From CAXBBB01 sp963793245 (GTDB lineage: Bacteria; Bacteroidota; Rhodothermia; Rhodothermales; BA12), in NCBI GenBank assembly GCA_963793245.1, contig CAWBZG010000005.1:248001-312000 (forward strand): a DNA stretch of 64,000 nt, read 5' to 3'. A model generated the notes under the pieces. The model did no database searches. It was not told the DNA's origin and saw nothing but the letters and a program-made list of their open reading frames with translations. Below, in pieces: positions 52,375-60,642 of the stretch. Within the stretch, counting starts at the first letter, position 1. The number at the start of each line of letters is the position of its first letter. The position numbers and the translations under genes were made by a program.

Positions 52375-52929
52375 TCAGTCCTCGCGCTCGACCGATACGT
52401 AGTCCAGTTCGAGCGGCGTCTTGCGACCGAAGATCGACACCATGACGCGGACTTTCATCTTGTCGGGGTAGACCTCTTCGATGTTGCCCGAGAAGTTGTT
52501 GAACGGCCCGTCGATCACCTTGACGGCGTCGCCGACGTTGTACGGAATCTCCGGCTGCTCGCCCATTAGCTCGCTCTCCTCCATCCGGCCCAGCATGCGC
52601 TTGGCTTCGTCGGGGCGCAGCGGAGCAGGCTCGCCATTGGCACCCGTCGACAGGAATCCCATCACCCCGTTCAAGCCACTAATGATGTGCTTGAGTTCGG
52701 CGTCGAGCGTCGAGTGGATGAAGAGATACCCTGGATACAGCGTCTTCTCACGCGTGCGCTTCTTTCCGTTGCGCATCTCGAAGACCGTTTCGGTCGGAAT
52801 CACCGTCTCGGCGATCTTATCCTCAGCGCCTTCAAGTCGCAACTCACGCTCAAGCGCTTCGCGGATCTTCTTCTCGTGCCCAGAGAACGTTCGGAGCACG
52901 TACCATTTGCGTACGTCGGCTGTGGGCAT
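52375..52929 (-). CDS. nusG: Transcription termination/antitermination protein NusG
   Basis: NusG binds RNA polymerase and links it to Rho or the ribosome. The 184-residue protein has the N-terminal NGN domain (KWYVLRTFSGHEKKIREAL; YPGYLFIHSTLD; NGVMGFLSTG) and a C-terminal KOW domain (YNVGDAVKVIDGPFNNFSG). Length fits the family. It starts 1 base after the secE stop on the same strand, the conserved secE-nusG pair. Confidence 0.98.
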   Translation of the reverse strand: MPTADVRKWYVLRTFSGHEKKIREALERELRLEGAEDKIAETVIPTETVFEMRNGKKRTREKTLYPGYLFIHSTLDAELKHIISGLNGVMGFLSTGANGEPAPLRPDEAKRMLGRMEESELMGEQPEIPYNVGDAVKVIDGPFNNFSGNIEEVYPDKMKVRVMVSIFGRKTPLELDYVSVERED

Positions 52930-52930
52930 C

Positions 52931-53120
52931 TCAGACTCCGTAGACGAATTCGAGAGCCGTCTGGATCACGCGGTCCATGCCGAAAGATGAGCAGCGCAAC
53001 GGCAAAGGCCGACACGAGCGTGATGATCGTGTTGTTGACCAGTTCGGTGCGCTTGGGCCACGACACTTTCTGCATCTCTTTCTGCACCTCTTCGATATAC
53101 GAAGTCGCTTTGTTCGCCAT
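52931..53120 (-). CDS. secE: Preprotein translocase subunit SecE, with one-base frameshift
   Basis: SecE is the essential small subunit of SecYEG. From ATG 53120 the frame reads MANKATSYIEEVQKEMQKVSWPKR and the membrane helix TIITLVSAFAVALLIF. The correct ending, GMDRVIQTALEFVYGV, is one frame away and stops at 52931. The change is at the three-base run at 52983-52985 (AAA on plus, TTT on the coding strand); with two bases the frame is continuous and gives a normal 62-residue SecE. Since the gene is essential and the lesion is a homopolymer length change, an assembly or sequencing error is the best explanation. Confidence 0.9.
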
Positions 53121-53145
53121 GGATCTATTGGAATACGGATGATTG

Positions 53146-53218
53146 CACCAGCGGTAGGACTCGAACCTACAACCCCCGGTTTTGGAGACCGGTGCTCTGC
53201 CAATTGAGCTACGCTGGT
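53146..53218 (-). tRNA. tRNA-Trp (anticodon CCA)
   Basis: The 73-base gene folds with acceptor ACCAGCG/CGCTGGT, D-arm AGCTCAATTGGCAGAGC, anticodon stem CGGTC around CCA, and T-arm GGTTCGAGTCC. The discriminator is G and CCA is not encoded. It lies between the tuf terminator and secE, as is usual for tRNA-Trp in this operon. Confidence 0.97.
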
Positions 53219-53221
53219 AAG

Positions 53222-53254
53222 AAAAAGGAGCCGCCACGCGAGGCGGACGGCTCC
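53222..53254 (-). terminator. Terminator-like hairpin after tuf
   Basis: On the minus strand a GGAGCC...GGCTCC stem, extended by CGCC/GGCG with a small bulge, is followed by five T residues, 40 bases after the tuf stop. It stands directly before tRNA-Trp, so it may limit read-through from tuf into secE-nusG. Confidence 0.75.
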
Positions 53255-53293
53255 CCTAAGCTACGAAGTCCAGGCAGGACTCCGCACGATTGC

Positions 53294-54481
<1,188 letters not shown>

Positions 54482-54544
54482 AGTCGTGCGGGCAGCAGAT
54501 TAGTTGTGGAGAATAGCGAAGACCGAACCCGGTCAGATGTGGAG

Positions 54545-54616
<72 letters not shown>

Positions 54617-54658
54617 GAAAAAACGCCTTGCTCCGACATCAGCCAAAGCAAGGCGGGG

Positions 54659-54731
54659 AGCGGGGGACGGGGTTCGAACCCGCGACATTCAGCTTGGAAG
54701 GCTGACGCTCTACCAACTGAGCTACCCCCGC
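54659..54731 (-). tRNA. tRNA-Gly (anticodon TCC)
   Basis: A 73-base cloverleaf with acceptor GCGGGGG/CCCCCGC, anticodon stem TCAGC/GCTGA around CTTCCAA (anticodon TCC) and T-arm GGGTTCGAACCCC. It lies between tRNA-Tyr and tRNA-Thr(GGT), the usual order of this cluster. Confidence 0.97.
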
Positions 54732-54771
54732 AGAGCAGCCTATGACCCGTAAACGAGCCAGAGGTTGCGAG

Positions 54772-54853
54772 TGGGCCGGGAAGGATTCGAACCTCCGAAG
54801 ACTAAGTCAGCAGATTTACAGTCTGCCCCCGTTGGCCGCTTGGGTACCGACCC
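54772..54853 (-). tRNA. tRNA-Tyr (anticodon GTA)
   Basis: An 82-base gene with a long variable arm. Acceptor GGGTCGG pairs with CCGGCCC (one G-U), anticodon stem GCAGA/TCTGC surrounds CTGTAAA (anticodon GTA), and the T-arm is GAGGTTCGAATCCTT. Discriminator A. It is the first tRNA downstream of the integrated element, 18 bases from its left repeat. Confidence 0.96.
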
Positions 54854-54871
54854 GCAAGACTGCCAATCTAG

Positions 54872-54942
54872 GACAGCCGAACCGCACGACGCTAGCGAAA
54901 ACCAAATGAAGCGGAAATACCGTGCATCGCGTGGAGCTGGCA
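54872..54942. repeat. attL: left 71-bp direct repeat
   Basis: Identical over 71 bases to 60572-60642. It contains an ATG (54906) in frame with the HEAT-repeat protein, so the attachment repeat encodes the first 12 codons of that gene. On the minus strand it leads into tRNA-Tyr 18 bases away. Confidence 0.93.
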
Positions 54943-56336
54943 AAAATCGGAAGGACGTAAAGCGCAAGAGAGTGCGTATTCCTGATTTGGTCTGCACTAC
55001 CTGTGGAATGAGGGTAGAAAGCCGCGCAAAAACTTCTAGAGACCTTAGGATGTCTCATAGTAAGCAAGACTCCGAAAGGTCTTGGGACTATGGCATGGTG
55101 CCAGACGACGTTATAGCGTTTCCAATATGCACTACTAATGAGGACGATGTATGGAGCGAAGGTTCACTTGAAAATGACTGGTCTTACTACCACAGTAGAG
55201 ATAGAGCGAATTGGGGTCACTTAGATCATATCAATTATTTTCTCGTCTCAACCCTTCAAAGCACCCCTCACAATAAAAGTGCAAAAAAGGGATCGACAGA
55301 AGGATCTGAGACCTATCTCGAATGGGATTCTATCTTTTCATCAAGAGACGGCGAAGTAGAATATATAAAAGATAATAATATAGTCGCAATTAAAAGATCG
55401 TACGACAATCATGTGTACCCATGGCAAAACAATAAGAAGCTTCCATTACTCGTATCAAAGGGTGACCAAGTAAGGAATGGTCAAGTTATCGCCAGCAAGT
55501 TAAAACCTATAAACGATACATATTTAGCATGCAAAGGCTTCCTTCCGCCCAATCATATATATGATCTACTAAAATCCCCCAGCAGAACACAGAGATTTAC
55601 GGGTTTTAAAATTGCACGTCATAATCATGATATGTCATTTAAAGATCTTGCAATAGAAGTGATATCTCATAAAGACGAAGACATATATGTCGTTCTTGAG
55701 GGCTCTATATATCTAGCTGTTGTTCATGGCGAATCAATTTTAACTCTTATTAATAAATATTTATCTAGCAGCGACAATCAGGAGCGACTTGAAGGAGTAG
55801 TTGCACTATCAGAGACTGGAAATCCAGAATCAGTAAGTGAGCTGAGCAAAATCCTGCATAATGCCAACGAACCTTTCTTTTTGAGGAGCGCTGCGTCATG
55901 GGCGCTTGGGCATATTGGCTCAGAGGATGCTGCTTCAGCTCTCGTAGAGGCGTTTGAGGATATCAAAACTGAACTTAGACAGGAAGCTCTGACTGCTTTG
56001 TCGGGTATGAAGACGTTGCCCGAAAAATTAATGGTCGATAAAGTCACGAATGGGCCAGACGCGATTGGTTATGGCGCGGCAGAGGTCATTCGTCGTAATC
56101 GCGATATATCGGAGGGCTCAGTAGACAAATTATTGGAGTCCGTTAAGGATGGAACTGGCCGCGAATGGGTGGTATGGTTGCTGGCTAACCTTCCGAAAGA
56201 TGAATGGGGATCTCACATCAGCAGCTTACAAAGCTCAGCTCCTGAGTCTCATTACGCTATTTCTGTACTGTGGTCTTTTCTGGATAGCTGGATTTCCAAG
56301 CGCTGGGAGGCACACTATAAACCAAATCACCTTTAG
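54906..56336 (+). CDS. HEAT-repeat protein with zinc-finger/nuclease-like N-terminus, next to a DNA methyltransferase
   Basis: I know no named family. From ATG 54906 (inside attL) the 476-residue protein has a very basic start, then IPDLVCTTCGMRVESRAK (about residues 28-45), which holds a CxxC pair and a PD...E-x-R-x-K pattern, loosely like PD-(D/E)xK nucleases. Residues about 147-197 (DGEVEYIKDNNIVAI ... SKGDQVRNGQVIA) resemble the sandwich-barrel segment of RpoB. Residues about 288-360 are HEAT-like helical repeats (LEGVVALSETGNPESVSEL; RSAASWALGHIGSEDAASAL). The gene is AT-rich and ends 10 bases before the methyltransferase, suggesting an operon. I infer a cognate restriction enzyme or defence effector; nuclease activity is not shown by the sequence alone. 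Confidence 0.8.
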   Translation: MKRKYRASRGAGKNRKDVKRKRVRIPDLVCTTCGMRVESRAKTSRDLRMSHSKQDSERSWDYGMVPDDVIAFPICTTNEDDVWSEGSLENDWSYYHSRDRANWGHLDHINYFLVSTLQSTPHNKSAKKGSTEGSETYLEWDSIFSSRDGEVEYIKDNNIVAIKRSYDNHVYPWQNNKKLPLLVSKGDQVRNGQVIASKLKPINDTYLACKGFLPPNHIYDLLKSPSRTQRFTGFKIARHNHDMSFKDLAIEVISHKDEDIYVVLEGSIYLAVVHGESILTLINKYLSSSDNQERLEGVVALSETGNPESVSELSKILHNANEPFFLRSAASWALGHIGSEDAASALVEAFEDIKTELRQEALTALSGMKTLPEKLMVDKVTNGPDAIGYGAAEVIRRNRDISEGSVDKLLESVKDGTGREWVVWLLANLPKDEWGSHISSLQSSAPESHYAISVLWSFLDSWISKRWEAHYKPNHL

Positions 56337-56346
56337 CAATATCAAA

Positions 56347-57363
56347 ATGGATCAGATGAATAATCTTAGCGGGGATGAAAAAGTTTACTTTACAGACTTA
56401 GGCTGCCAATACTCAATGGACAGTTATGATATGCTCACTAAAATGCCGAGCGGTTCAGTTGACTTAATCATGACAAGCCCACCCTTCGCACTTCTCCGCA
56501 AAAAGACCTACGGAAACGAAGATCAAGACGTATATGTGGAATGGCTTCTGAGATTTGGGGCCGAAGCAAAGAGAGTATTAAAGGATACCGGAAGTTTTGT
56601 AATTGATCTCGGAGGAGCCTACCAGAAGGGCAAACCTATTAGGTCTTTATATAATTACCGTGTCCTTATAGCCTTTTGTGACAAACTCGACTACAACTTA
56701 GCGGAGGAATTTTTTTGGCATAATCCCTCCAAACTACCTTCTCCTATAGAATGGGTTAACAAAAGAAAGATAAGGGTTAAAGATTCTGTCAACACTATAT
56801 GGTGGTTCTCTAAGTCGGACTTCCCTAAGGCTGACGTACGGAATGTTCTCCAGCCTTATTCAGATAGAATGAAGAAGCTACTGAAGAATCCTGAGAAATA
56901 TTATACACCCGCCCAGAGACCTTCTGGGCATAGCATTGGAAAGGGGTTCGGTACTGATAATGGCGGGTCTATTCCGCCGAACCTTTTACAGATATCTAAT
57001 AGCGAGAGCGGCTCCCACTACTTAAGTGCGATTAAAGCTATTGGCAGGAAAAGACATCCTGCTAGATTCCCTTCCGATTTACCTAAGTTTTTTATAGAAT
57101 TTCTTACCGAAAAAGGTGATGTGGTCTTAGATATATTTTCAGGATCCAACACAACTGGCCATGTAGCTGAAACCTTAGACCGAAGATGGATATCTTGCGA
57201 TATTGACCGTGATTATGCTGTACTTTCATCGGTACGCTTCATGGAAGGCGTAGATAACGAAACTATTAATAACGCCATACTATCTATGGAAGATGGTGAG
57301 TGTCTTAACATATCAGACATAGAACCTCCGGTGTATCAACTGGACCTTATTAAACCAAATTAA
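56347..57363 (+). CDS. DNA methyltransferase, beta class (N4-cytosine or N6-adenine)
   Basis: The 338-residue enzyme has catalytic motif IV first (LIMTSPPFALLRKKTYGN, about residues 40-57) and the SAM-binding motif I last (LDIFSGSNTTGHVAE, about 260-274), the order of beta-class amino-methyltransferases. TSPPF is the form seen in N4-cytosine enzymes of the PvuII type, so m4C is favoured. The C-terminal RWISCDIDRDYAVLSSVRF is also typical. It follows the HEAT-repeat gene by 10 bases on the same strand. ATG 56347 is chosen; a second ATG at 56356 is possible. It could protect DNA from the neighbouring protein. Target sequence unknown. Confidence 0.92.
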   Translation: MDQMNNLSGDEKVYFTDLGCQYSMDSYDMLTKMPSGSVDLIMTSPPFALLRKKTYGNEDQDVYVEWLLRFGAEAKRVLKDTGSFVIDLGGAYQKGKPIRSLYNYRVLIAFCDKLDYNLAEEFFWHNPSKLPSPIEWVNKRKIRVKDSVNTIWWFSKSDFPKADVRNVLQPYSDRMKKLLKNPEKYYTPAQRPSGHSIGKGFGTDNGGSIPPNLLQISNSESGSHYLSAIKAIGRKRHPARFPSDLPKFFIEFLTEKGDVVLDIFSGSNTTGHVAETLDRRWISCDIDRDYAVLSSVRFMEGVDNETINNAILSMEDGECLNISDIEPPVYQLDLIKPN

Positions 57364-57410
57364 CAGCTTGGGCTGATTAATATTTGGGGGTGTACCACAC
57401 TCACAGAATT

Positions 57411-57660
57411 CAGTTAAAGCTGGTCGCATTCCAGCACCGTCGGAAATCTTGTGTCAAGCTGCTTATTCAGTAAGTGCAGCTTTCTCGGCTTTACGGGCGT
57501 AAATCCGCCGTGCTGATGGAGGGCAAGCCGTGATGGACTTGTAGCCAGATTGCCCTTCCTGTTCAGCCCCCCGAATACATCCAAACCCTATAGCTGGGGA
57601 AGTTCGCCAAGCTCTTCCAGCACAGAAGGCTTTAGGATAACCTGCTTTGCAAAGCATAAG
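57411..57660 (-). pseudogene. C-terminal remnant of a family A DNA polymerase (copy B)
   Basis: Read in one frame, the minus strand gives LDVFGGLNRKGNLATSPSR, LALHQHGGFTP and NKQLDTRFPTVLECDQL before a TAA at 57411. This parallels the end of copy A (FEYIKGESERVTSPLRLPLWQHDGFS...YPTILECEPL). An in-frame TAG near 57591 and the change of the motif-C Asp (QHDG to QHGG) show decay. The rest of the polymerase is absent. It is a relic of a duplicated or second polymerase gene in the element. Confidence 0.72.
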
Positions 57661-57744
57661 GAGTTCTAATGAGCGGCGGAGCAGTTGAACCTTTTCCGTC
57701 CAGCCGCTCCGCCCAATCATTAGCTCAGATGAACATCTGTCCGA

Positions 57745-58233
57745 TCACTCGCTCTGCCCAGTCTGATGGTTTAGCCTCATCAGGTCGAAGCGAATACCAT
57801 CATCAGGATTGGGCCGTATTAGATCGAGAACTGTGCGAAACTGACCTGATCGTACCCATGCGTTCGCCGGTTCGCACAACCAGCTAACTGTAAGGAAAAT
57901 CTCGTATAGGGTGTATTCCTCCTGATAGTAGAGATACTCGAACACGTCGGCACCTTCGTATATGCGCTTCTCCGTTAAACCGTAGCGGTCGGGATCGTCG
58001 GTGACGTACCCCATGTGCCGTAAGAACTGATCGCAGGTTCTACTCAGGCTCCAAAACGCCATGTACAGAGGGTCTTCTTCTACCTTTTCGCGGAGTGTAG
58101 GAAGGTCGGGTAGATAGGAGGGTACCCTTCGCCCCGGTTTGTCTCCGATCTCTCGGTAAGGACTCCTGTTTTTGGAATGACCTCTTTTGGGTAGTTGTCT
58201 TTCGCTGTGCTTCTGATCTGATTGTAATGACAT
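57745..58233 (-). CDS. Orphan hypothetical protein in the element
   Basis: The 162-residue protein has a charged, probably disordered first 45 residues and then a helical part rich in aromatic and acidic residues (LYMAFWSLSRTCDQFLRHMGYV; FEYLYYQEEYTLYEIFLTVSWL). No signal peptide, membrane helix or known motif was seen. It lies between the two polymerase remnants on the same strand. The frame is clean and has good codon composition, so it may be the one intact accessory gene of the right half of the element. Confidence 0.55.
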   Translation of the reverse strand: MSLQSDQKHSERQLPKRGHSKNRSPYREIGDKPGRRVPSYLPDLPTLREKVEEDPLYMAFWSLSRTCDQFLRHMGYVTDDPDRYGLTEKRIYEGADVFEYLYYQEEYTLYEIFLTVSWLCEPANAWVRSGQFRTVLDLIRPNPDDGIRFDLMRLNHQTGQSE

Positions 58234-58429
58234 TTCGTTTAACTTTCGGCCCTCATAAATGGAGGAGCGCGCTCGATATGCCGATGGTAGGTTTGGTTGA
58301 TTGGCGCGCTATTATGGTCGGCATCCTTAATCTTTCCGACCAATAAACCAATATACTGAAAAGCATACTGTCGTACCGTGAATTATTAAATACGCAAAAC
58401 GGGATGTGTACCTTGTGCAGGTGATTCGG
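58234..58429. other. AT-rich spacer within the element
   Basis: This 196-base gap between the orphan ORF and polymerase copy A has no coding signal. It is AT-rich (for example around 58310-58400) and could hold the promoter of the orphan ORF, but no clear element was recognised. Confidence 0.4.
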
Positions 58430-59111
58430 TTAAAGTGGTTCGCATTCAAGAATTGTAGGATACCTGTCGCCCAGCAACTCATTAATCAAATCCAGCTTTA
58501 AACGCTCAGATGTGCTAAATCCATCGTGTTGCCAAAGGGGAAGACGCAGTGGACTTGTGACCCTTTCTGATTCCCCTTTGATATACTCGAACACAGGAAG
58601 TAGAAGACTTGTCTCATGAGACTGGCTAACTAACGCAAGAACGGAACGGGCGGTATCGCGCTCCTTCCCCTTAGAATTGGTGTATGTCTCGACAGGTATT
58701 CGATTCCCAAAAGCGTCGTCCCACCCCCCATGTCGTAAAATCTCTTCCAACCGTCTGTCCCGAGCCTGTATCATCATCTCGATGAATGGATGCGAACGGA
58801 AACGGCTTAGAAGGTCTCTGGGGGCATTCTCGCCCAGCACGTCGTAAAGCTCGGGGTTTGTCTCAATCTCACCTTCAGCGACCTTCCTACCTGTCCGGTG
58901 TCCCATGCCGTATAGATAGCCATATGCTAGATGTTTTATAGCCGCTTTAGCTGATGGCCTTAGTTCGCCCGAAAGACCGGGGAATACATGAGGAATGAGT
59001 TCATCCCAGATGCTTTCGCCTGATCGTAATAATCAGGTCATGTTGATCCCCTGTGCTGACTACCACACGCTGGCCGTGGATCAGAAAAGGGGTATGGGCT
59101 AACTTGTACAT
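58430..59111 (-). pseudogene. Family A DNA polymerase fragment (copy A), 5'-truncated and frameshifted
   Basis: The open frame 58430-59032 continues upstream of its first ATG and reads SGESIWDELIPHVFPGLSG, then the O-helix RPSAKAAIKHLAYGYLYGM (family A motif B, compare R-x3-K-x7-YG in Pol I and T7 polymerase). Further on come GGWDDAFGNRIPVE, ARSVLALVSQSHETSLLLPVF and LRLPLWQHDGFS (motif C with HD). A stop at 59033-59035 is bypassed by a one-base shift into GDQHDLI, which fits the segment before the O-helix. Motif A and the exonuclease region are missing and the upstream end runs into the poly-C tract. Replication function is therefore lost; a phage or plasmid ancestor is likely. Confidence 0.8.
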
Positions 59112-59112
59112 A

Positions 59113-59131
59113 CCCCCCCCCCCCCCCCCCC
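59113..59131. repeat. 19-base poly-C tract (poly-G on minus strand)
   Basis: A run of 19 C residues lies between integrase and polymerase remnant. It sits at the broken 5' end of the polymerase fragment, and one small minus-strand frame reads through it as poly-Gly. Such tracts are prone to slippage and to sequencing error. Whether it drives phase variation cannot be told here. Confidence 0.85.
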
Positions 59132-59268
59132 GTACCCACTCCCCCAAAATACAGAGGGATCGAGAACTGGCGATCTTTGGGCAGTGCGCTAAACCTTACT
59201 ACCTGAAGATGAAAGGTCCACATCCCCATACAGTCGTTCTGACCGAACGGGAAGAACCTTTTTTTTCT

Positions 59269-60345
59269 TTATCTCAGAGCGTCCGTGATCTGTTTGGCGA
59301 ACACGCTTGGGGCAAGATGGGCGTAAAGCTGAGTAACCTCTATGGACGAGTGACCTAAGAACATGCGTACCGCTTCAAGTGAGGCTCCGTTCATCACGAG
59401 CCAACTCGCACAGGTATGACGCAGCGAATGGAAGGTGATGTGCTCAGGGAGACCGGCCTTTTTACGGAAGGTGGCGAATCGGTGGGAGACGTAGCACGGA
59501 GATATTCGACCGTTGCGGAGCGTGAACAGGTATCCATCTTCTGCAGCTGAGGATTGCAACTCTTGGATAATCTGACGGGCTTTGTCCGATAGAGGTAATG
59601 CCCTCTCTTTCCCGCTTTTGGTCTCGAAGTCTTCGGTATTTGAGATCGTCACGCACCCAAGAGAGAGATCCACGTTCTCCCACCGAAGGTTCACGACCTC
59701 ACTTCTTCTAAGCCCGAGTTGAACCGTTAGCTGGATAAGAGGAATCATCCACGGCGAACGTCCATCGTCGCTGATAACCTGACACAAAAGGTCCAATTCA
59801 TCGGGCATCAGATACTTGGCGAACTTCGATGGAGGTTTACGGAGCTTGATCTTTTTCGTTGGGTCACGCTCAATCTGTTCAGCCTCTACGAGCCACCGGA
59901 AGAAAACGCGCAGATGGCGGAGGTAATTCTTCTTCGTCGTGTCCTTCGTGTCCCCCCTTCCGAGAAAACCTCTTACGTCGGATTCTCCCACCTGTTGAGG
60001 CTTCTGTTCGTCTCCGACGTGTCTCCGAAAGAGCGAGAGGCACGCTCGGTAGTTGCGTACGGTATCGGGTCGTAGATGCGACTTGGCAATCACGAACGCT
60101 TCTGCTGCGTCCTTCAACGTCGCGTAGTGCGCAGTGACCTCCTCTTCTTCTTTCTGATCCGGCTCCGATGCTGGATTCCACGGATCGAAGGTCCCCAATA
60201 GGAAATCGTCTTCCAACCTGCGAGCTAGCTTATCGGCTACTCGCTTTGTGGTAGTGCGAAGGGGGACCTGTTTGCGTTTCGGTTTTCGCGTGCGGTCGTA
60301 GAACTGGACGTAGTAGCGTGAACCGATTTTGAGGACGGATGGCAT
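59269..60345 (-). CDS. Tyrosine recombinase/integrase
   Basis: The 358-residue integrase catalyses site-specific recombination of the element. It has an Arm-type N-terminus (YYVQFYDRTRKPKRKQVPLRT), a SAM-like core-binding domain (about residues 85-165) and the catalytic domain. The Arg is in GLRRSEVVNLRW, His-x-x-Arg in FHSLRHTCASW, the His in MFLGHSS and the nucleophile in TQLYAHL. All R-H-R-H-Y residues are present, so it looks active. It starts 227 bases from the right repeat, the usual place next to an attachment site. Confidence 0.96.
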   Translation of the reverse strand: MPSVLKIGSRYYVQFYDRTRKPKRKQVPLRTTTKRVADKLARRLEDDFLLGTFDPWNPASEPDQKEEEEVTAHYATLKDAAEAFVIAKSHLRPDTVRNYRACLSLFRRHVGDEQKPQQVGESDVRGFLGRGDTKDTTKKNYLRHLRVFFRWLVEAEQIERDPTKKIKLRKPPSKFAKYLMPDELDLLCQVISDDGRSPWMIPLIQLTVQLGLRRSEVVNLRWENVDLSLGCVTISNTEDFETKSGKERALPLSDKARQIIQELQSSAAEDGYLFTLRNGRISPCYVSHRFATFRKKAGLPEHITFHSLRHTCASWLVMNGASLEAVRMFLGHSSIEVTQLYAHLAPSVFAKQITDALR

Positions 60346-60571
60346 GGGGTGCGCTCCAAATTGAGTTGGATAAGGCGCAGTCCCTTCTATTTCAGCACAG
60401 TTTCAGCACTGAGGTAGCTTCAGCGGAGCGTTTTTGATTTCCGTACCTCTTGTGGTCTAGTCACCAACAAACCTGCAATAGGTCGGACAGGTGAACCTCA
60501 TTCGGATTACCTTTCCCTTAAAAGCCCCTATTAGAGCCTGTAATGCGGCGATCCGTTACAGTTCGAATCCC
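60346..60571. other. Spacer between integrase start and attR
   Basis: No gene is visible in these 226 bases. A T-loop-like GTTCGAATCC occurs at 60561-60570 but its flanks do not form a T-stem. The region probably holds the integrase promoter and arm-type integrase sites; no repeats could be defined by eye. Confidence 0.45.
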
Positions 60572-60642
60572 GACAGCCGAACCGCACGACGCTAGCGAAA
60601 ACCAAATGAAGCGGAAATACCGTGCATCGCGTGGAGCTGGCA
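60572..60642. repeat. attR: right 71-bp direct repeat overlapping the tRNA-Thr 3' end
   Basis: Identical to attL. Its last bases (60636-60642, GCTGGCA on plus) are the 3' acceptor strand of tRNA-Thr(TGT) on the minus strand, so recombination here leaves that tRNA intact. The rest matches the spacer that would follow the tRNA in the undisturbed cluster. Confidence 0.93.

Larger units (their letters stand above)
54872..60642. mobile_element. 5.7 kb integrative element between tRNA-Tyr and tRNA-Thr(TGT)
   Basis: Perfect 71-bp direct repeats bound the element at 54872-54942 and 60572-60642 (offset exactly 5700). The interior is visibly poorer in G and C than its surroundings, especially 55000-57400. 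Contents in order: HEAT-repeat protein and DNA methyltransferase on plus; DNA polymerase A remnants, an orphan ORF, a poly-C tract and a tyrosine integrase on minus. The repeats include the last seven acceptor bases of tRNA-Thr(TGT), so that tRNA stays intact. The conserved tRNA-Thr/Tyr/Gly/Thr-tuf cluster is split. No transfer, replication or structural genes remain intact, so it looks like a small satellite or decayed island carrying a methyltransferase cargo. Confidence 0.92.

Noticed and set aside
59038..59229. 63-codon frame reading through the poly-C tract as poly-Gly
   Set aside because: The frame depends on tract length; its second half overlaps the polymerase remnant in another frame.
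60555..60575. GTTCGAATCC resembling a tRNA or tmRNA T-loop next to attR
   Set aside because: Flanking bases do not pair as a T-stem and no other arm is present.
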